Below, piece after piece: positions 17,706-26,766 of a stretch of DNA of 64,000 nucleotides. Position numbers and translations under genes: made by a program. Within the stretch, counting starts at the first letter, position 1. Each line of letters opens with the position of its first letter. The notes beneath the pieces are model-generated. The model did no database searches. It worked only from the letters and a program-made list of their open reading frames with translations, and was not told where the DNA came from. Source of the stretch: Micromonosporaceae bacterium (GTDB taxonomy: Bacteria > Actinomycetota > Actinomycetes > Mycobacteriales > Micromonosporaceae); NCBI GenBank assembly GCA_003543035.1, contig DPJL01000107.1, positions 9,829-73,828 of the forward strand, written 5' to 3'.

Positions 17706-18983
17706 GTGAGACGCAACCTCTTCAGCACGATGTTATCCGGTGCGCTGGCAGCGACGATGCTGGCAGCCTGCACCGGGACGAGCAACCCCGACAGCGGCCG
17801 GCAGACCGTCAAGCTCTGGACGCACGCGGCGGGAAACCCCGACGAACTGGCGACGATCCAGCAGATCATCAGCGATTTCAACGCCTCCCAGACCCAATAC
17901 CAGGTCGTGCACGAGGCATTCCCGCAGGGCGCCTACAACGAGGCGGTGACCGCCGCCGCGGCCGCCGGCGACCTGCCCTGCCTGATCGATGTGGACGGCC
18001 CGATCATGCCCAACTGGGCATGGGCCAACTACCTTGCCCCGCTTGACCTTCCCCAGGAGACGGTCGACAAGTTCTTGCCCAGCACGGTCGGGCGATACAA
18101 GGACAAGGTTTACTCGATCGGCTTTTGGGACGCGGCGATCGCCGTCTATGCGCGCAAGTCGGTGCTAGAGACGAACGGCATCCGGATCCCCACCATGGAA
18201 GAACCTTGGTCCCAAAGCGAGTTTGACGCCACACTCGTCAAGCTCAAGGCGGCCGGGTTCGCCTATCCGCTCGACCTGGGCACCGGCGGCGACCCGGGTG
18301 AGTGGTGGCCTTACGCCTATTCGCCCATCCTGCAAAGCTTCGGCGGGGATCTCATTGATCGTGGTTCGTATCGCAGCGCCGAGGGGGCGTTGAATGGTAC
18401 CGACGGAGTCGCGTTTGGACAGTGGTGGCAGAGTCTGTTTCAGCGTGGCCTGGCCAACCCGCGCGAAGCGGTTGACCGGGTGGCCTTCCTTCAGGGCAAG
18501 GCTGCTCTCGCCTGGAACGGTAACTGGGGTGCCAACGACGCGATCAAAGCCTTTGGCGACGACGTTCTGTTCCTGCCACCACCGGACTTCGGCGCCGGGC
18601 CGAAAATCGGTGGCGCCTCGTGGCAGTGGGGCATCACCGCCTCGTGCAAACAGCAGCAAGGAGCGCTCGCTTATCTGAAGCACTCGCTCAGCGCTAAATA
18701 CCTCGCCGCTTTCAGCGACAAGATCGGACTGATCCCGGCAACCGAAGAGGCGGCCGCGCTGACGGCCAACTATCGGCCTGGCGGCCAGTATCGGATCTTC
18801 GCCGAATATTCGCGCAAGTACGTGGTGGTGCGCCCGCCGACGCCGGCCTACCCGGTGATCTCGAGTGTCTTCGCGCGGGCCATGCGTGACATCACCCATG
18901 GTGGTGACGTCAAGTCTCGCCTCGACCAAGCGGTCGATGAGATCGACGCAAACCTGAAGTCCAACAACAACTATGGCTTCTAA
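17706..18983 (+). CDS. Sugar ABC transporter solute-binding lipoprotein (family 1)
   Basis: GTG 17706, eight bases after GGAGG, opens a 425-residue lipoprotein with signal MRRNLFSTMLSGALAATML and lipobox LAAC. The rest is a family-1 extracellular sugar-binding protein (TVKLWTHAAGNPDE, AFPQGAYNEAVTAAAAAGDLP, DGVAFGQWWQSLFQ, FLQGKAALAWNGNWG). The longer open frame reading in from the lacI 3' end is not used. It is followed without gap by two permeases and a GH32, so the likely cargo is fructo-oligosaccharide or levan fragments. Confidence 0.9.
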   Translation: MRRNLFSTMLSGALAATMLAACTGTSNPDSGRQTVKLWTHAAGNPDELATIQQIISDFNASQTQYQVVHEAFPQGAYNEAVTAAAAAGDLPCLIDVDGPIMPNWAWANYLAPLDLPQETVDKFLPSTVGRYKDKVYSIGFWDAAIAVYARKSVLETNGIRIPTMEEPWSQSEFDATLVKLKAAGFAYPLDLGTGGDPGEWWPYAYSPILQSFGGDLIDRGSYRSAEGALNGTDGVAFGQWWQSLFQRGLANPREAVDRVAFLQGKAALAWNGNWGANDAIKAFGDDVLFLPPPDFGAGPKIGGASWQWGITASCKQQQGALAYLKHSLSAKYLAAFSDKIGLIPATEEAAALTANYRPGGQYRIFAEYSRKYVVVRPPTPAYPVISSVFARAMRDITHGGDVKSRLDQAVDEIDANLKSNNNYGF

Positions 18984-20031
18984 GAGCGGACGGGGCGAAG
19001 GTGAGGCGCGGGCCGCGCTGGCGATGACGGCACCGGCGATCCTCCTGCTCCTCACCTTCCTCGTCATTCCGATCTGCCTGGCTTTCTGGCTGGCTTTCAC
19101 CAACGCGCGGCTGGTTTCCCCGGCCGCGCCACAGTGGACCGGGGAGCAGAATTTCGAACGGCTGCTTGGGATCCGTGTGCTCGATCAGCAGGCGGTGCCG
19201 GACCCTCAGACCGGGGAGCCGGTCTTCCCGTCGGTGCGCGAGTTCACTCGTCAGGGTTCCGGTTATCCGCAGTACGAAAGCAAATCGGTGCTGCTGACGC
19301 TCAACGATGGCGACCGGCGGTCGGTGGTCCTCACGGGCGATCCGGCGTTCTGGAAGTCCTTACGCAACACGCTTGCATTCGCTCTGGTCGTGGTTCCGGT
19401 GCAGGGCGGGCTCGGGCTCGCCTTGGCCTTACTGGTGAACCGCCCTGTCCGGGGCGTGAACCTGTTCCGCACCATCTACTTCATGCCGGTGGTCACCTCG
19501 CTGGTCGTGGTCTCCATCCTGTGGCGCTTTCTCTATCAGTCCGACGGCTTGGTCAACTCCATGCTCGGGGTTCTGACTTTCGGCAGCTGGGACGCGGTGC
19601 GGTGGCTGGACGAGCCGGGCACGGCCCTCGGCGCGATCATGCTGATGTCGGTGTGGCAGGGCGTCGGATTCCATATGGTCATCTGGCTTGCGGGTTTACA
19701 GACCATTCCTGGGTACCTGTACGAGGCCGCCGCCATCGATGGAGCGTCCGCCAGCCAGCGTTTCCGTCATGTCACCCTGCCCGGATTGCGCCCGACACTC
19801 ATCTTCGTCGTCGTGACCATCACCCTGGCCGCACTCGGTCTATTCGTGCAGGTCGATGTCATGACGCAGGGAGGCCCGCTGGACGCGACCACCACGGTCG
19901 TGTTCCACGCCGTCCGAAAAGGTTTCCGGGAACAGGAGATCGGCTACGCAGCGGCGATCAGCCTCGTTTTCTTCTTCCTGGTGCTGGCGATCGCGCAGAT
20001 CCAGCGCCGGCTGATCCGCGACCGGAGTTGA
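18973..20031 (+). CDS. Sugar ABC transporter permease, MalF/UgpA type
   Basis: This 352-residue inner-membrane protein begins with a hydrophobic segment (ALAMTAPAILLLLTFLVIP) and has six or more membrane segments. The EAA loop, YEAAAIDGASASQRFRHVTLPGLRP, contacts the ATPase. It overlaps the binding-protein gene by 11 bases. A periplasmic insertion of about 100 residues after the first segment, with DPQTGEPVFPSVREF, is longer than in many homologs. No ATPase gene follows, so a shared MsiK-type ATPase is expected from elsewhere. Confidence 0.9.
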   Translation: MASKSGRGEGEARAALAMTAPAILLLLTFLVIPICLAFWLAFTNARLVSPAAPQWTGEQNFERLLGIRVLDQQAVPDPQTGEPVFPSVREFTRQGSGYPQYESKSVLLTLNDGDRRSVVLTGDPAFWKSLRNTLAFALVVVPVQGGLGLALALLVNRPVRGVNLFRTIYFMPVVTSLVVVSILWRFLYQSDGLVNSMLGVLTFGSWDAVRWLDEPGTALGAIMLMSVWQGVGFHMVIWLAGLQTIPGYLYEAAAIDGASASQRFRHVTLPGLRPTLIFVVVTITLAALGLFVQVDVMTQGGPLDATTTVVFHAVRKGFREQEIGYAAAISLVFFFLVLAIAQIQRRLIRDRS

Positions 20032-20037
20032 TGGGCG

Positions 20038-20910
20038 ATGCGCAATCGATCCAGGACAGCAGCGGGATACCTCCCGATGGCCCTGCTCGCCGTGCTGTTC
20101 GCCTTTCCCCTCGTGTTCATGCTGGTTTCGTCGCTGAAACCCGATGAGCAGATCTTCGCCGATCTGGAGTCGTGGCGGGCCTTCGCCCCGGTCGGGCAGG
20201 TGTCGCTCGACAATTATTCCGGTGTCTTTCAGCGGGTACCGGCCGCGCGTTTCCTTTTCAACTCCTTCCTCGTGTCCAGCTGCATCGTCCTGTTTGGACT
20301 GATCGTGAACAGCCTGGCCGGGTTCGCGCTGGCCCGGGTCCCGTGGCGGTGGAGCAGGCTGCTGTTGACCCTTGTCATAGCGACGCTGATCCTTCCGTTC
20401 GAAACGATCGCGCTGCCGCTGCTTTACTGGGTGATCAGGCTGCCGTGGCTCGAATTCGACGGCATGGTCCCCTTCGTGGACACCGGCTGGCTCAACACGT
20501 ATCGGGTGCAGATCGTGCCCTTCATCGCCAACGGCTTCTCCATCTTCCTTTTCCGCCAGCACTTCGTCACGATCCCGCGAGACCTCGACGACGCCGCCCG
20601 GATCGATGGATGCGGCTGGCTCGGCATCTACCGGCGGGTCGCTGTCCCGTTGTCGGGGCCCGCATTCGCCACGGTTGCGTTGCTCACGTTCCTACCGGCT
20701 TGGAACTCCTACCTATGGCCGCTGATGACGGTGCAACGGGAGGAGTTGCGGCCCGTGCTCGTTGGCGTGCAGTACTTCTTTCAACTCGACATCGCCTGGG
20801 GCCAGATCATGGCCTACTCATCGATGATCACGGTGCCCGTGCTCGTGCTCTTCGTCGTGTTCCAGCGAGCCTTCATCGCGAGCATCGCCACCACGGGCAT
20901 GAAGGGCTGA
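20038..20910 (+). CDS. Sugar ABC transporter permease, MalG/UgpE type
   Basis: This 290-residue protein has six membrane segments, the typical N-terminal [14 protein letters not shown] stretch and the EAA loop [27 protein letters not shown]. It lies six bases after the MalF-type permease and forms the heterodimeric pore with it. The fructanase gene follows 43 bases downstream, which ties the importer to products of that enzyme. Confidence 0.9.
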   Translation: MRNRSRTAAGYLPMALLAVLFAFPLVFMLVSSLKPDEQIFADLESWRAFAPVGQVSLDNYSGVFQRVPAARFLFNSFLVSSCIVLFGLIVNSLAGFALARVPWRWSRLLLTLVIATLILPFETIALPLLYWVIRLPWLEFDGMVPFVDTGWLNTYRVQIVPFIANGFSIFLFRQHFVTIPRDLDDAARIDGCGWLGIYRRVAVPLSGPAFATVALLTFLPAWNSYLWPLMTVQREELRPVLVGVQYFFQLDIAWGQIMAYSSMITVPVLVLFVVFQRAFIASIATTGMKG

Positions 20911-20953
20911 CAAGCCATCGCCTTACGGACCTTCCAGCCATGAGGAGAAAACC

Positions 20954-23533
20954 ATGCATGGTCGAATCCGCAGATCGCTCATCGTTGCCGTTCTGCTGAC
21001 CACCGCGCTCACCTTGACCTCGGCGCCGCCTGCGCTGTCCTATCAGAACCAGGGACCCGCCATCGAAAGAGACGAACCCTACCGGCCGCAGTATCACTTC
21101 AGCCCGGCCGAGAATTGGATGAACGACCCCAACGGCCTGGTGTGGTATCGCGGCGAATATCACTTGTTCTATCAGCACAATCCGCACGGGTCGACGTGGG
21201 GCAACATGTCCTGGGGACACGCGGTCAGCCGCGATCTGGTGCATTGGGAAGAGCTTGACGTAGCGCTGGAAAACACCGGCGACGAGCACATCTTCTCCGG
21301 CAGCATCGTCGTGGACGAACGAAACACGAGCGGTCTGGGCCAGCCGGGCCGCCCGGCGATGGTCGCCGTCTACACCAGTTGGTATCCGGCGACTGGAATT
21401 CAGGCCCAATCGCTTGCCTACAGCATTGACGCTGGGCGCACTTGGACCCGGTACCAGTCAAATCCTGTTCTAGACATTGGGTCACGTGACTTCCGTGACC
21501 CAAAGGTTTTTTGGTATGAGCCGGGCGGTTATTGGGTCATGGCCGTTGCCCTGGCGGTCGAGCACAAGATTCAGTTCTATCGCTCGGGCGACCTGAAGTC
21601 GTGGTCGCTGATGAGCGACTTCGGCCCGGCCAACGCGACCGGCGGGGCGTGGGAGGTGCCGGACCTTTTCGAGCTGCCGGTGGACGGCAACCCGCACGAC
21701 ACCAGATGGGTGCTGTCGGTCAACCTCAACCCGGGGGCGATCGCCGGGGGATCGGGCGCACAGTATTTCATCGGCCGGTTCGATGGCATTCGCTTCACGG
21801 CCGAAAACCTGGTGAGCGACAACGATCCTCCGCCGGGCACGGTTTTCGCCGACTTCGAGGCGGACGACTATGGGGATTGGACAGTCCATAACGGCGACCG
21901 GCTGGTGCCGGGGCCTTTTGGGACGGGGCCTTATCCGGGCACGGTGCTGGGGCAGTTGCCGGTGTCGGGGTTCCGTGGGTCCAAGCTCGTCAACAGTTTC
22001 CTCGGGTTCGATGCGCCGCAGGGCAGGCTTGTCTCGCCCACCTTCACCATCGACCGCACGTTCATCAATCTGCTGGCCGGCGGTGGGCCGCACCGGCATC
22101 GCGGCGGCACCGGCGACGGGTCTCCTCCCGTCGGTGAACTCCTTTTCGGCTTCGAGACGCCGGGCCTGACTTTCGAAGCGGCCGGGTGGACGGCCACCAA
22201 CGGGCTCGCCTCCCGGCAGCCCGCAACCGGAGCGCTGCCGGGCCAGCAGGCGGTCGGCGGCTACCTGGGCGATCGGCTGGTCAACACGTTCTTCGAGGGC
22301 GACTCGACGATGGGCACGTTGACCTCGCCCCGGTTCACAGTGACCCGGCGCTACCTGAACCTGCTTGTCGGCGGTGGCGGACACGCGTGGGGCGCGGCGC
22401 AGCCCACCGCGGTGAACCTGCTCGTGGACGGGGAGGTCGTGCGTTCGGCGACCGGTGATTTCAGCGAACAACTCAACTGGGTGAGCTGGGATGTTGCCGA
22501 GTTCGCCGGCCGGGAAGTGAGCTTGCAGGTCGTCGACGGTAACAACGGCGGCTGGGGCCACATTCTGCTCGACCACGTGATGGCTTCGGACACCGCCGCA
22601 TTGCCGCGTAGCACCGAGACCGCGGTCAACCTGGTGGTCGAGGGCGAGGTCGTGCGCTCGGCTTCCGGTGAGGAAAGCGAGCGGCTGGACTGGGTGGCGT
22701 GGGACGTGCGCGACCTCATCGGAAGACAAGGCCGGATTGAGATCAATGACTTTAACTCAGCCGGGTGGGGTCACATTCTCGTGGACCACATCATGTTTTC
22801 CGACGAGCCCGCGCTCAGCAGCAGGCAGCGATATTCCTGGACCGACTACGGCAAGGACTTCTATGCCACCCTTTCCTGGAACGACGTGCCCAGCGGAGAA
22901 CGGCTTTGGATCGCCTGGATGAACAACTGGCAGTACGGCGATCGCCTCCCGACCTCGCCCTGGCGAGGCGCGGCGACGCTACCGCGGCGGGTAACACTGT
23001 CCACAATCGACGGTAAGGTTCGCCTTGTGCAGGAACCGGTTCGGCAACTAAGGACGTTGCGCCAAGGGCCCGCCTATCACCTCGGGCACACCGACATCGC
23101 GCCGGGCGTCATGGCACTTCCGGCTCGCGCGGGCGGCGAACTGCTGGAGATCCGCGCCGAGTTTGAGCTCGGTACAGCCACCCAGGCCGGGCTTGTCGTG
23201 CGGGGCGGTCCGTCCGGTGAGGGAACTGAGGTTGGCTACGACGCCTCTTCGGGCACTGTCTACATTGATCGGACCCGGTCGGGTGCGGTTGACTTCTATC
23301 CGCAGTTCCCGGGCCGTCACGACGCCCTGCTATCCACCAAAGATGGCCGCGTGACGCTCACCGTCTACGTCGATCGGTCGTCGGTCGAGGTCTTCGCCGG
23401 GGCGGGGGAGGTGGTCCTCACCGACCAGATCTTCCCTGGCGCGGCGAGCACCTCGCTGTCACTTTTCGCCCGGGGTGGCACGGCACGGTTGCGATCGATA
23501 ACGGTGCATCAGCTGCGTTCCGCTCTCTCCTGA
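20954..23533 (+). CDS. Secreted GH32 levanase/fructanase with nested module insertion
   Basis: The 859-residue product has a signal peptide (1-29) and a GH32 propeller with the nucleophile Asp58 in WMNDPNG, Asp182 in FRDPKV and the acid/base Glu234 in WEVPDLF. The propeller is interrupted at about residue 294 by roughly 325 residues and resumes at about 625 (YSWTDYGKDFYATLSW). The insert is a jelly-roll-like module split in two (297-380 and 555-617), with a complete second copy inside it (396-547). The repeats share FE...W, LVN.F, G.L.SP.F and GWGHI.(L/V)DH motifs. The C-terminal beta-sandwich starts near 690. Exo-levanase or beta-fructosidase action is most likely, with the modules binding polymer. 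It ends at a strong bidirectional terminator. Confidence 0.9.
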   Translation: MHGRIRRSLIVAVLLTTALTLTSAPPALSYQNQGPAIERDEPYRPQYHFSPAENWMNDPNGLVWYRGEYHLFYQHNPHGSTWGNMSWGHAVSRDLVHWEELDVALENTGDEHIFSGSIVVDERNTSGLGQPGRPAMVAVYTSWYPATGIQAQSLAYSIDAGRTWTRYQSNPVLDIGSRDFRDPKVFWYEPGGYWVMAVALAVEHKIQFYRSGDLKSWSLMSDFGPANATGGAWEVPDLFELPVDGNPHDTRWVLSVNLNPGAIAGGSGAQYFIGRFDGIRFTAENLVSDNDPPPGTVFADFEADDYGDWTVHNGDRLVPGPFGTGPYPGTVLGQLPVSGFRGSKLVNSFLGFDAPQGRLVSPTFTIDRTFINLLAGGGPHRHRGGTGDGSPPVGELLFGFETPGLTFEAAGWTATNGLASRQPATGALPGQQAVGGYLGDRLVNTFFEGDSTMGTLTSPRFTVTRRYLNLLVGGGGHAWGAAQPTAVNLLVDGEVVRSATGDFSEQLNWVSWDVAEFAGREVSLQVVDGNNGGWGHILLDHVMASDTAALPRSTETAVNLVVEGEVVRSASGEESERLDWVAWDVRDLIGRQGRIEINDFNSAGWGHILVDHIMFSDEPALSSRQRYSWTDYGKDFYATLSWNDVPSGERLWIAWMNNWQYGDRLPTSPWRGAATLPRRVTLSTIDGKVRLVQEPVRQLRTLRQGPAYHLGHTDIAPGVMALPARAGGELLEIRAEFELGTATQAGLVVRGGPSGEGTEVGYDASSGTVYIDRTRSGAVDFYPQFPGRHDALLSTKDGRVTLTVYVDRSSVEVFAGAGEVVLTDQIFPGAASTSLSLFARGGTARLRSITVHQLRSALS

Positions 23534-23538
23534 TGGGT

Positions 23539-23569
23539 GGTGCGGGCGCTGTGTTACAGCGCCCGCACC
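23539..23569. terminator. Bidirectional terminator between GH32 and fructokinase
   Basis: A 14-bp perfect stem (GGTGCGGGCGCTGT / ACAGCGCCCGCACC) with loop GTT separates convergent genes. The right arm contains the stop codon of the fructokinase gene. Confidence 0.85.
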
Positions 23570-24501
23570 AGATCCAGCTCGTCGGCCCACGGCGGGTCGG
23601 CTCCGGCGCGCTGGCAGACCACAGCGGCGGCGCCGACGCCGAACAGCAGAGCCGTTCGCAGGTCTGCCGTGGACAGGTCTGACAGCCGGCCACCGAGGGC
23701 GTTCGCCCTATTCAGGGTATGCAGCATGCCCGCGGTGAAGGTGTCACCGGCGCCGACGGTGTCGACAGGAGTGATCGGGGGAGTCTCGACGGTGACCGCC
23801 TCACCGCGCAGCGAGGCGTAAACCCCGTTGCCGCCAAGCGTCACCACGACAAGGGATGCCCCGGCCGCATGCCACCGCGAGCACGCCTCAGCCACGCCAA
23901 CTCCCGGCATCACCGTGGCCAAATCATCGTTGCTGAGCCGGATGATGTCGGCGATGCTCGCCCAGCGTGGCATGGCCTCGCGGTAAAAGCTCGCAGGCAC
24001 AAGGCTTAGCCTGACGTTAGGGTCGATGCAGACGGTCACTCTCGTCCGGGCCTGTTCCAGCAACCTCTCAATCAGAGCCGCGCCCGGTTGTTGAGCCAGG
24101 GCAAGCGATCCCGCGTGTATCGCACTCGTATTCGCCTGGTTCCAGGCGGCGAGCTCGTCTTCGGTCCATTGCCAATCGGCGGTGCCCTCGACGTAGAAGT
24201 CATAGCTGGCATGGCCCTCGGGCGTGATCGTGGCGATGGCCAGGCTCGCCGGCTCGGCCGCCTCGACCGCGGCGGACAGGTCCACCCGTGAGTCGACGAG
24301 GTGGCTTCGCAGCAGGTTCCCGATCGTGCCCGAGGCGAGCCTGCCAAGGTACTTGGTCGGCGTGCCGAGTCTGCTGAGCGCGACGGCGGTGTTGACCGGC
24401 CCGCCACCGGGCAGCACGCGCAGCCGTAATCCGGCAACCGGATCAGCTTCCACGATGGCGTCCCCAACCGCCTCGCCGATGACCGCGATGGTCCCGCTCA
24501 T
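23554..24501 (-). CDS. PfkB-family sugar kinase, probable fructokinase
   Basis: The 315-residue product has both PfkB signatures: GGGPVNTAVALSRLG near residue 30 and, near the C-terminus, DTVGAGDTFTAGML with the catalytic Asp in GAGD. In this fructan context the likely reaction is ATP-dependent phosphorylation of fructose in the cytoplasm. ATG 24501 overlaps the stop of the upstream LacI gene by four bases, so regulator and kinase are co-translated. Other PfkB sugars, such as ribose or tagatose, are possible but fit the neighbours less well. Confidence 0.88.
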   Translation of the reverse strand: MSGTIAVIGEAVGDAIVEADPVAGLRLRVLPGGGPVNTAVALSRLGTPTKYLGRLASGTIGNLLRSHLVDSRVDLSAAVEAAEPASLAIATITPEGHASYDFYVEGTADWQWTEDELAAWNQANTSAIHAGSLALAQQPGAALIERLLEQARTRVTVCIDPNVRLSLVPASFYREAMPRWASIADIIRLSNDDLATVMPGVGVAEACSRWHAAGASLVVVTLGGNGVYASLRGEAVTVETPPITPVDTVGAGDTFTAGMLHTLNRANALGGRLSDLSTADLRTALLFGVGAAAVVCQRAGADPPWADELDLVRAL

Positions 24502-25517
24502 GCCGTCGCCCCCGGCTCGCCTGGGCAGCCGCACGACTCACGCAGGACGAAGGTGGGGTCTAGGCGCAGGGTGCGAGGTTCCTGGCGGCGGTCGGCGATA
24601 AGGGAGGTGAGCATGGAGACGGCCTCGGTGCCGATCTGGGCGATCGGCTGAGCGATGGCGGTGAGCCTGGGGGAGAACAGCGAGGCCCATTCGAAGTCGT
24701 CGAAGACGGCAAGGGCGATGTCGCTCGGGACCTTCACTCCACGTGCGGTCAAAGCTCGCATCACGCCGATGGTCATGTGGTTGTTGGTCACGACCAGAGC
24801 GGTCGGCGGATCGGGGAGGGCGATCAGGTCGTTGACGGCGGCTTGTGCCGCGTCCGCGGTCGAGTCGCCCAGCGCGACCAGCTTGTCATCGAAGGGCAGA
24901 TTGGATTGGGTCAGGCCTAACCGGTACCCGTCGATGCGCTCTGTTGATGTGCGCACGCTGGGACGTCCGGCGATCAGGCCGATACGGGAATGCCCGTGAC
25001 CGGCAAGGTGATCCACCAGAGCAGCGGTCGCATCGACGTTCTCCGTGCCGACCTGATGGAAGCGTTCCGAGGCGCACCGGTCGACCAGCACGGTCGGCAC
25101 TCCGAGCTCGGTGAGGAACTTAAGCGCGGCCCCGTCCGCGTCTGTGCATGGCGCCAGCAACAGGCCATCAACCCGTCGTTGGTGCAGGGCCCGTACCACT
25201 CGTAGCTCCTCGTCGGGGTCGTCGTAGGTGTCGGCCAACAGCAGGGTGTATCCGGCCTCGCGGGCCGCGTTGAGGATCGCCGCGATCATGTCGGCGAAGT
25301 AGAAGTTGGAGATCGCCGATATGGCGAGCCCGATCGTCTGGGTGCTCGCGGTCACCAGGGAGCGGGCGATCGTGTTGTGGACATAGCCGGTTTCCCGGAT
25401 CGCCTGCATCACGGCCGCGACGGTGTCCTCCCTGACGAACCGGGTCCCATTGATCACGTGGGAAACGGTCGAGATCGATATGCCGGCTTGCCGCGCGACA
25501 TCGGCCATCGTCACCAT
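24498..25517 (-). CDS. LacI-family transcriptional regulator (fructose operon)
   Basis: From ATG 25517 the product is 339 residues, with helix-turn-helix MADVARQAGISISTVSHVING, hinge helix NTIARSLVTAS, and a sensor domain ending in RLTAIAQPIAQIGTEAV. The frame stays open 140 codons upstream through the operator region, which is not coding. It is more distant from the other three LacI proteins of the island. It forms an operon with fructokinase and is divergent from the FrcBCA-like importer. The 40-bp palindrome between them is its probable operator. Confidence 0.92.
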   Translation of the reverse strand: MVTMADVARQAGISISTVSHVINGTRFVREDTVAAVMQAIRETGYVHNTIARSLVTASTQTIGLAISAISNFYFADMIAAILNAAREAGYTLLLADTYDDPDEELRVVRALHQRRVDGLLLAPCTDADGAALKFLTELGVPTVLVDRCASERFHQVGTENVDATAALVDHLAGHGHSRIGLIAGRPSVRTSTERIDGYRLGLTQSNLPFDDKLVALGDSTADAAQAAVNDLIALPDPPTALVVTNNHMTIGVMRALTARGVKVPSDIALAVFDDFEWASLFSPRLTAIAQPIAQIGTEAVSMLTSLIADRRQEPRTLRLDPTFVLRESCGCPGEPGATA

Positions 25518-25548
25518 TTGACCTCGCCAACCTCGTTTCCATCTCGTT

Positions 25549-25588
25549 ACGCAAGCGTTCGCGCAAACGCTTGCGCGAACGCTTGCGT
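25549..25588. promoter_or_regulatory. 40-bp near-perfect palindrome, LacI operator region
   Basis: The outer 18 bases on each side are exact inverted copies (ACGCAAGCGTTCGCGCAA and complement), with mismatches only in the four central bases. It contains three overlapping CGCAAGCG/CGCTTGCG-type LacI half-site pairs, so it may hold more than one dimer. It lies 32 bases upstream of the lacI start and about 100 bases upstream of the binding-protein gene. Confidence 0.8.
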
Positions 25589-25642
25589 GGGTCATAACGT
25601 AACGCTTTGAGTCACGGATTGGAAACCCCACCGCAGAAAGTT

Positions 25643-25674
25643 CGCTCCCCGGCGGCGGCCACCGCCGGGGAGCG
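25643..25674 (+). promoter_or_regulatory. 13-bp stem-loop in the leader of the fructose transporter operon
   Basis: A perfect 13-bp stem (CGCTCCCCGGCGG / CCGCCGGGGAGCG) with loop CGGCCA ends three bases before the ribosome site AAAGGAGG (25677-25684) of the binding-protein gene. Its position suggests an attenuator, an mRNA stabiliser or a barrier to read-through from the left. I see no riboswitch features beyond the single stem. Confidence 0.6.
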
Positions 25675-25689
25675 CTAAAGGAGGATCTG

Positions 25690-26700
25690 ATGGAGATTAG
25701 CTCAAGAGCGCGGCGATGGCCGGTCCTGGCCATCTCCGTGGTGCTGGCGCTAGGCGCGACCGCTTGCGGGAGCTCTGGAGAAGGCGACAATAGCGGTTCC
25801 ACGAAGGTCAAAGTCGGTCTGATCACCAAGACCGAGACGAATCCGTTCTTCGTCAAGATGAAGGAAGGCGCGCAGAAGGCCGCCGAGGCCAGCGGCGCGG
25901 AGCTGCTGACCGCCGCGGGCAAGTTCGACGGCGACAACGAAGGTCAGGTCACCGCCATCGAGAACATGGTCGTCGCCGGAGTGAAGGGCATTCTGATCAC
26001 GCCCAGCGACACCAAGGCCATCGTCCCGGCGATCGCCAAGGCCAGAGCCGCCGGTGTGGTGGTGATCGCGCTCGACACGCCGACCGACCCGGAGAACGCC
26101 ACGGACGCGCTTTTCGCCACGGATAACTTCAAGGCCGGTGAGTTGATCGGCCAGTTCGCCAAGGCGAAGATGGCCGGCAAGCCAGCGAAGATCGCCACAT
26201 TGGACCTCGCGCCCGGTATCACCGTGGGCAAGCTGCGTCACGACGGTTTCCTCAAAGGCTTTGGCATCGCCGACGGCGACCCGTCGGTCGTCTGCTCCCA
26301 GGACACCCAGGGCGACCAAGCCAAGGGCCAGACTGCTATGGAGAACTGCCTTCAGAAGGCGGCCGACATCAATCTGGTCTACACCATCAACGAGCCCGCC
26401 GCCCTGGGCGCCTACAACGCTCTTAAGGCAGCAGGTAAGGAGAAGGACGTCATCATCGTCTCCGTCGACGGCGGTTGCACCGGAGTCAAAGGTGTGACTG
26501 CAGGGCAGATCGCGGCCACTTCGCAGCAGTATCCGCTGAAGATGGCAAGCCTTGGCGTCGAGGCGGTCGTTAAGTTCGCTAAGGACGGCACCAAGCCCTC
26601 CGGCTACACCGACACCGGCGTGACCCTGATCGCCGGGAGCCCGGCGCCCGGGGTGGACTCCAAGGACGCCGCCTTCGGCACCGCCAACTGCTGGGGCTAA
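25690..26700 (+). CDS. frcB: Sugar ABC transporter substrate-binding lipoprotein, FrcB/RbsB type
   Basis: This 336-residue lipoprotein has signal RRWPVLAISVVLALGA and lipobox ATAC. The mature part is a type-I periplasmic binding protein of the ribose/fructose class (VGLITKTETNPFFVKMKEGAQ, ITPSDTKAIVPAI, ALDTPTDPE, YTINEPAALGAYNAL, SVDGGCTGV). AAAGGAGG and the ATG are well spaced. With a permease and ATPase behind it and a LacI-fructokinase unit divergent to it, fructose is the most likely ligand. The symbol is given by analogy and is not proven. Confidence 0.85.
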   Translation: MEISSRARRWPVLAISVVLALGATACGSSGEGDNSGSTKVKVGLITKTETNPFFVKMKEGAQKAAEASGAELLTAAGKFDGDNEGQVTAIENMVVAGVKGILITPSDTKAIVPAIAKARAAGVVVIALDTPTDPENATDALFATDNFKAGELIGQFAKAKMAGKPAKIATLDLAPGITVGKLRHDGFLKGFGIADGDPSVVCSQDTQGDQAKGQTAMENCLQKAADINLVYTINEPAALGAYNALKAAGKEKDVIIVSVDGGCTGVKGVTAGQIAATSQQYPLKMASLGVEAVVKFAKDGTKPSGYTDTGVTLIAGSPAPGVDSKDAAFGTANCWG

Positions 26701-26710
26701 GCAATCCGAG

Positions 26711-26741
26711 CGCCCCGGTTCCCCACGCGGGGATCGGGGCG
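26711..26741 (+). promoter_or_regulatory. Intercistronic stem-loop between frcB-like and frcC-like genes
   Basis: The stem CGCCCCGGT...CCCC pairs with GGGG...ATCGGGGCG, with one bulged T. It sits between the binding-protein stop and the permease start, the usual place for a partial terminator or 3'-stabilising hairpin that keeps binding protein in excess over membrane components. Confidence 0.6.
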
Positions 26742-26766
26742 TGTCAACACGAGAGAAAGACCAGCC

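Noticed and set aside
25549..25588. CRISPR-like repeats
   Set aside because: The repeated GCAAGCG units form one palindrome with no spacers, so this is an operator and not an array.
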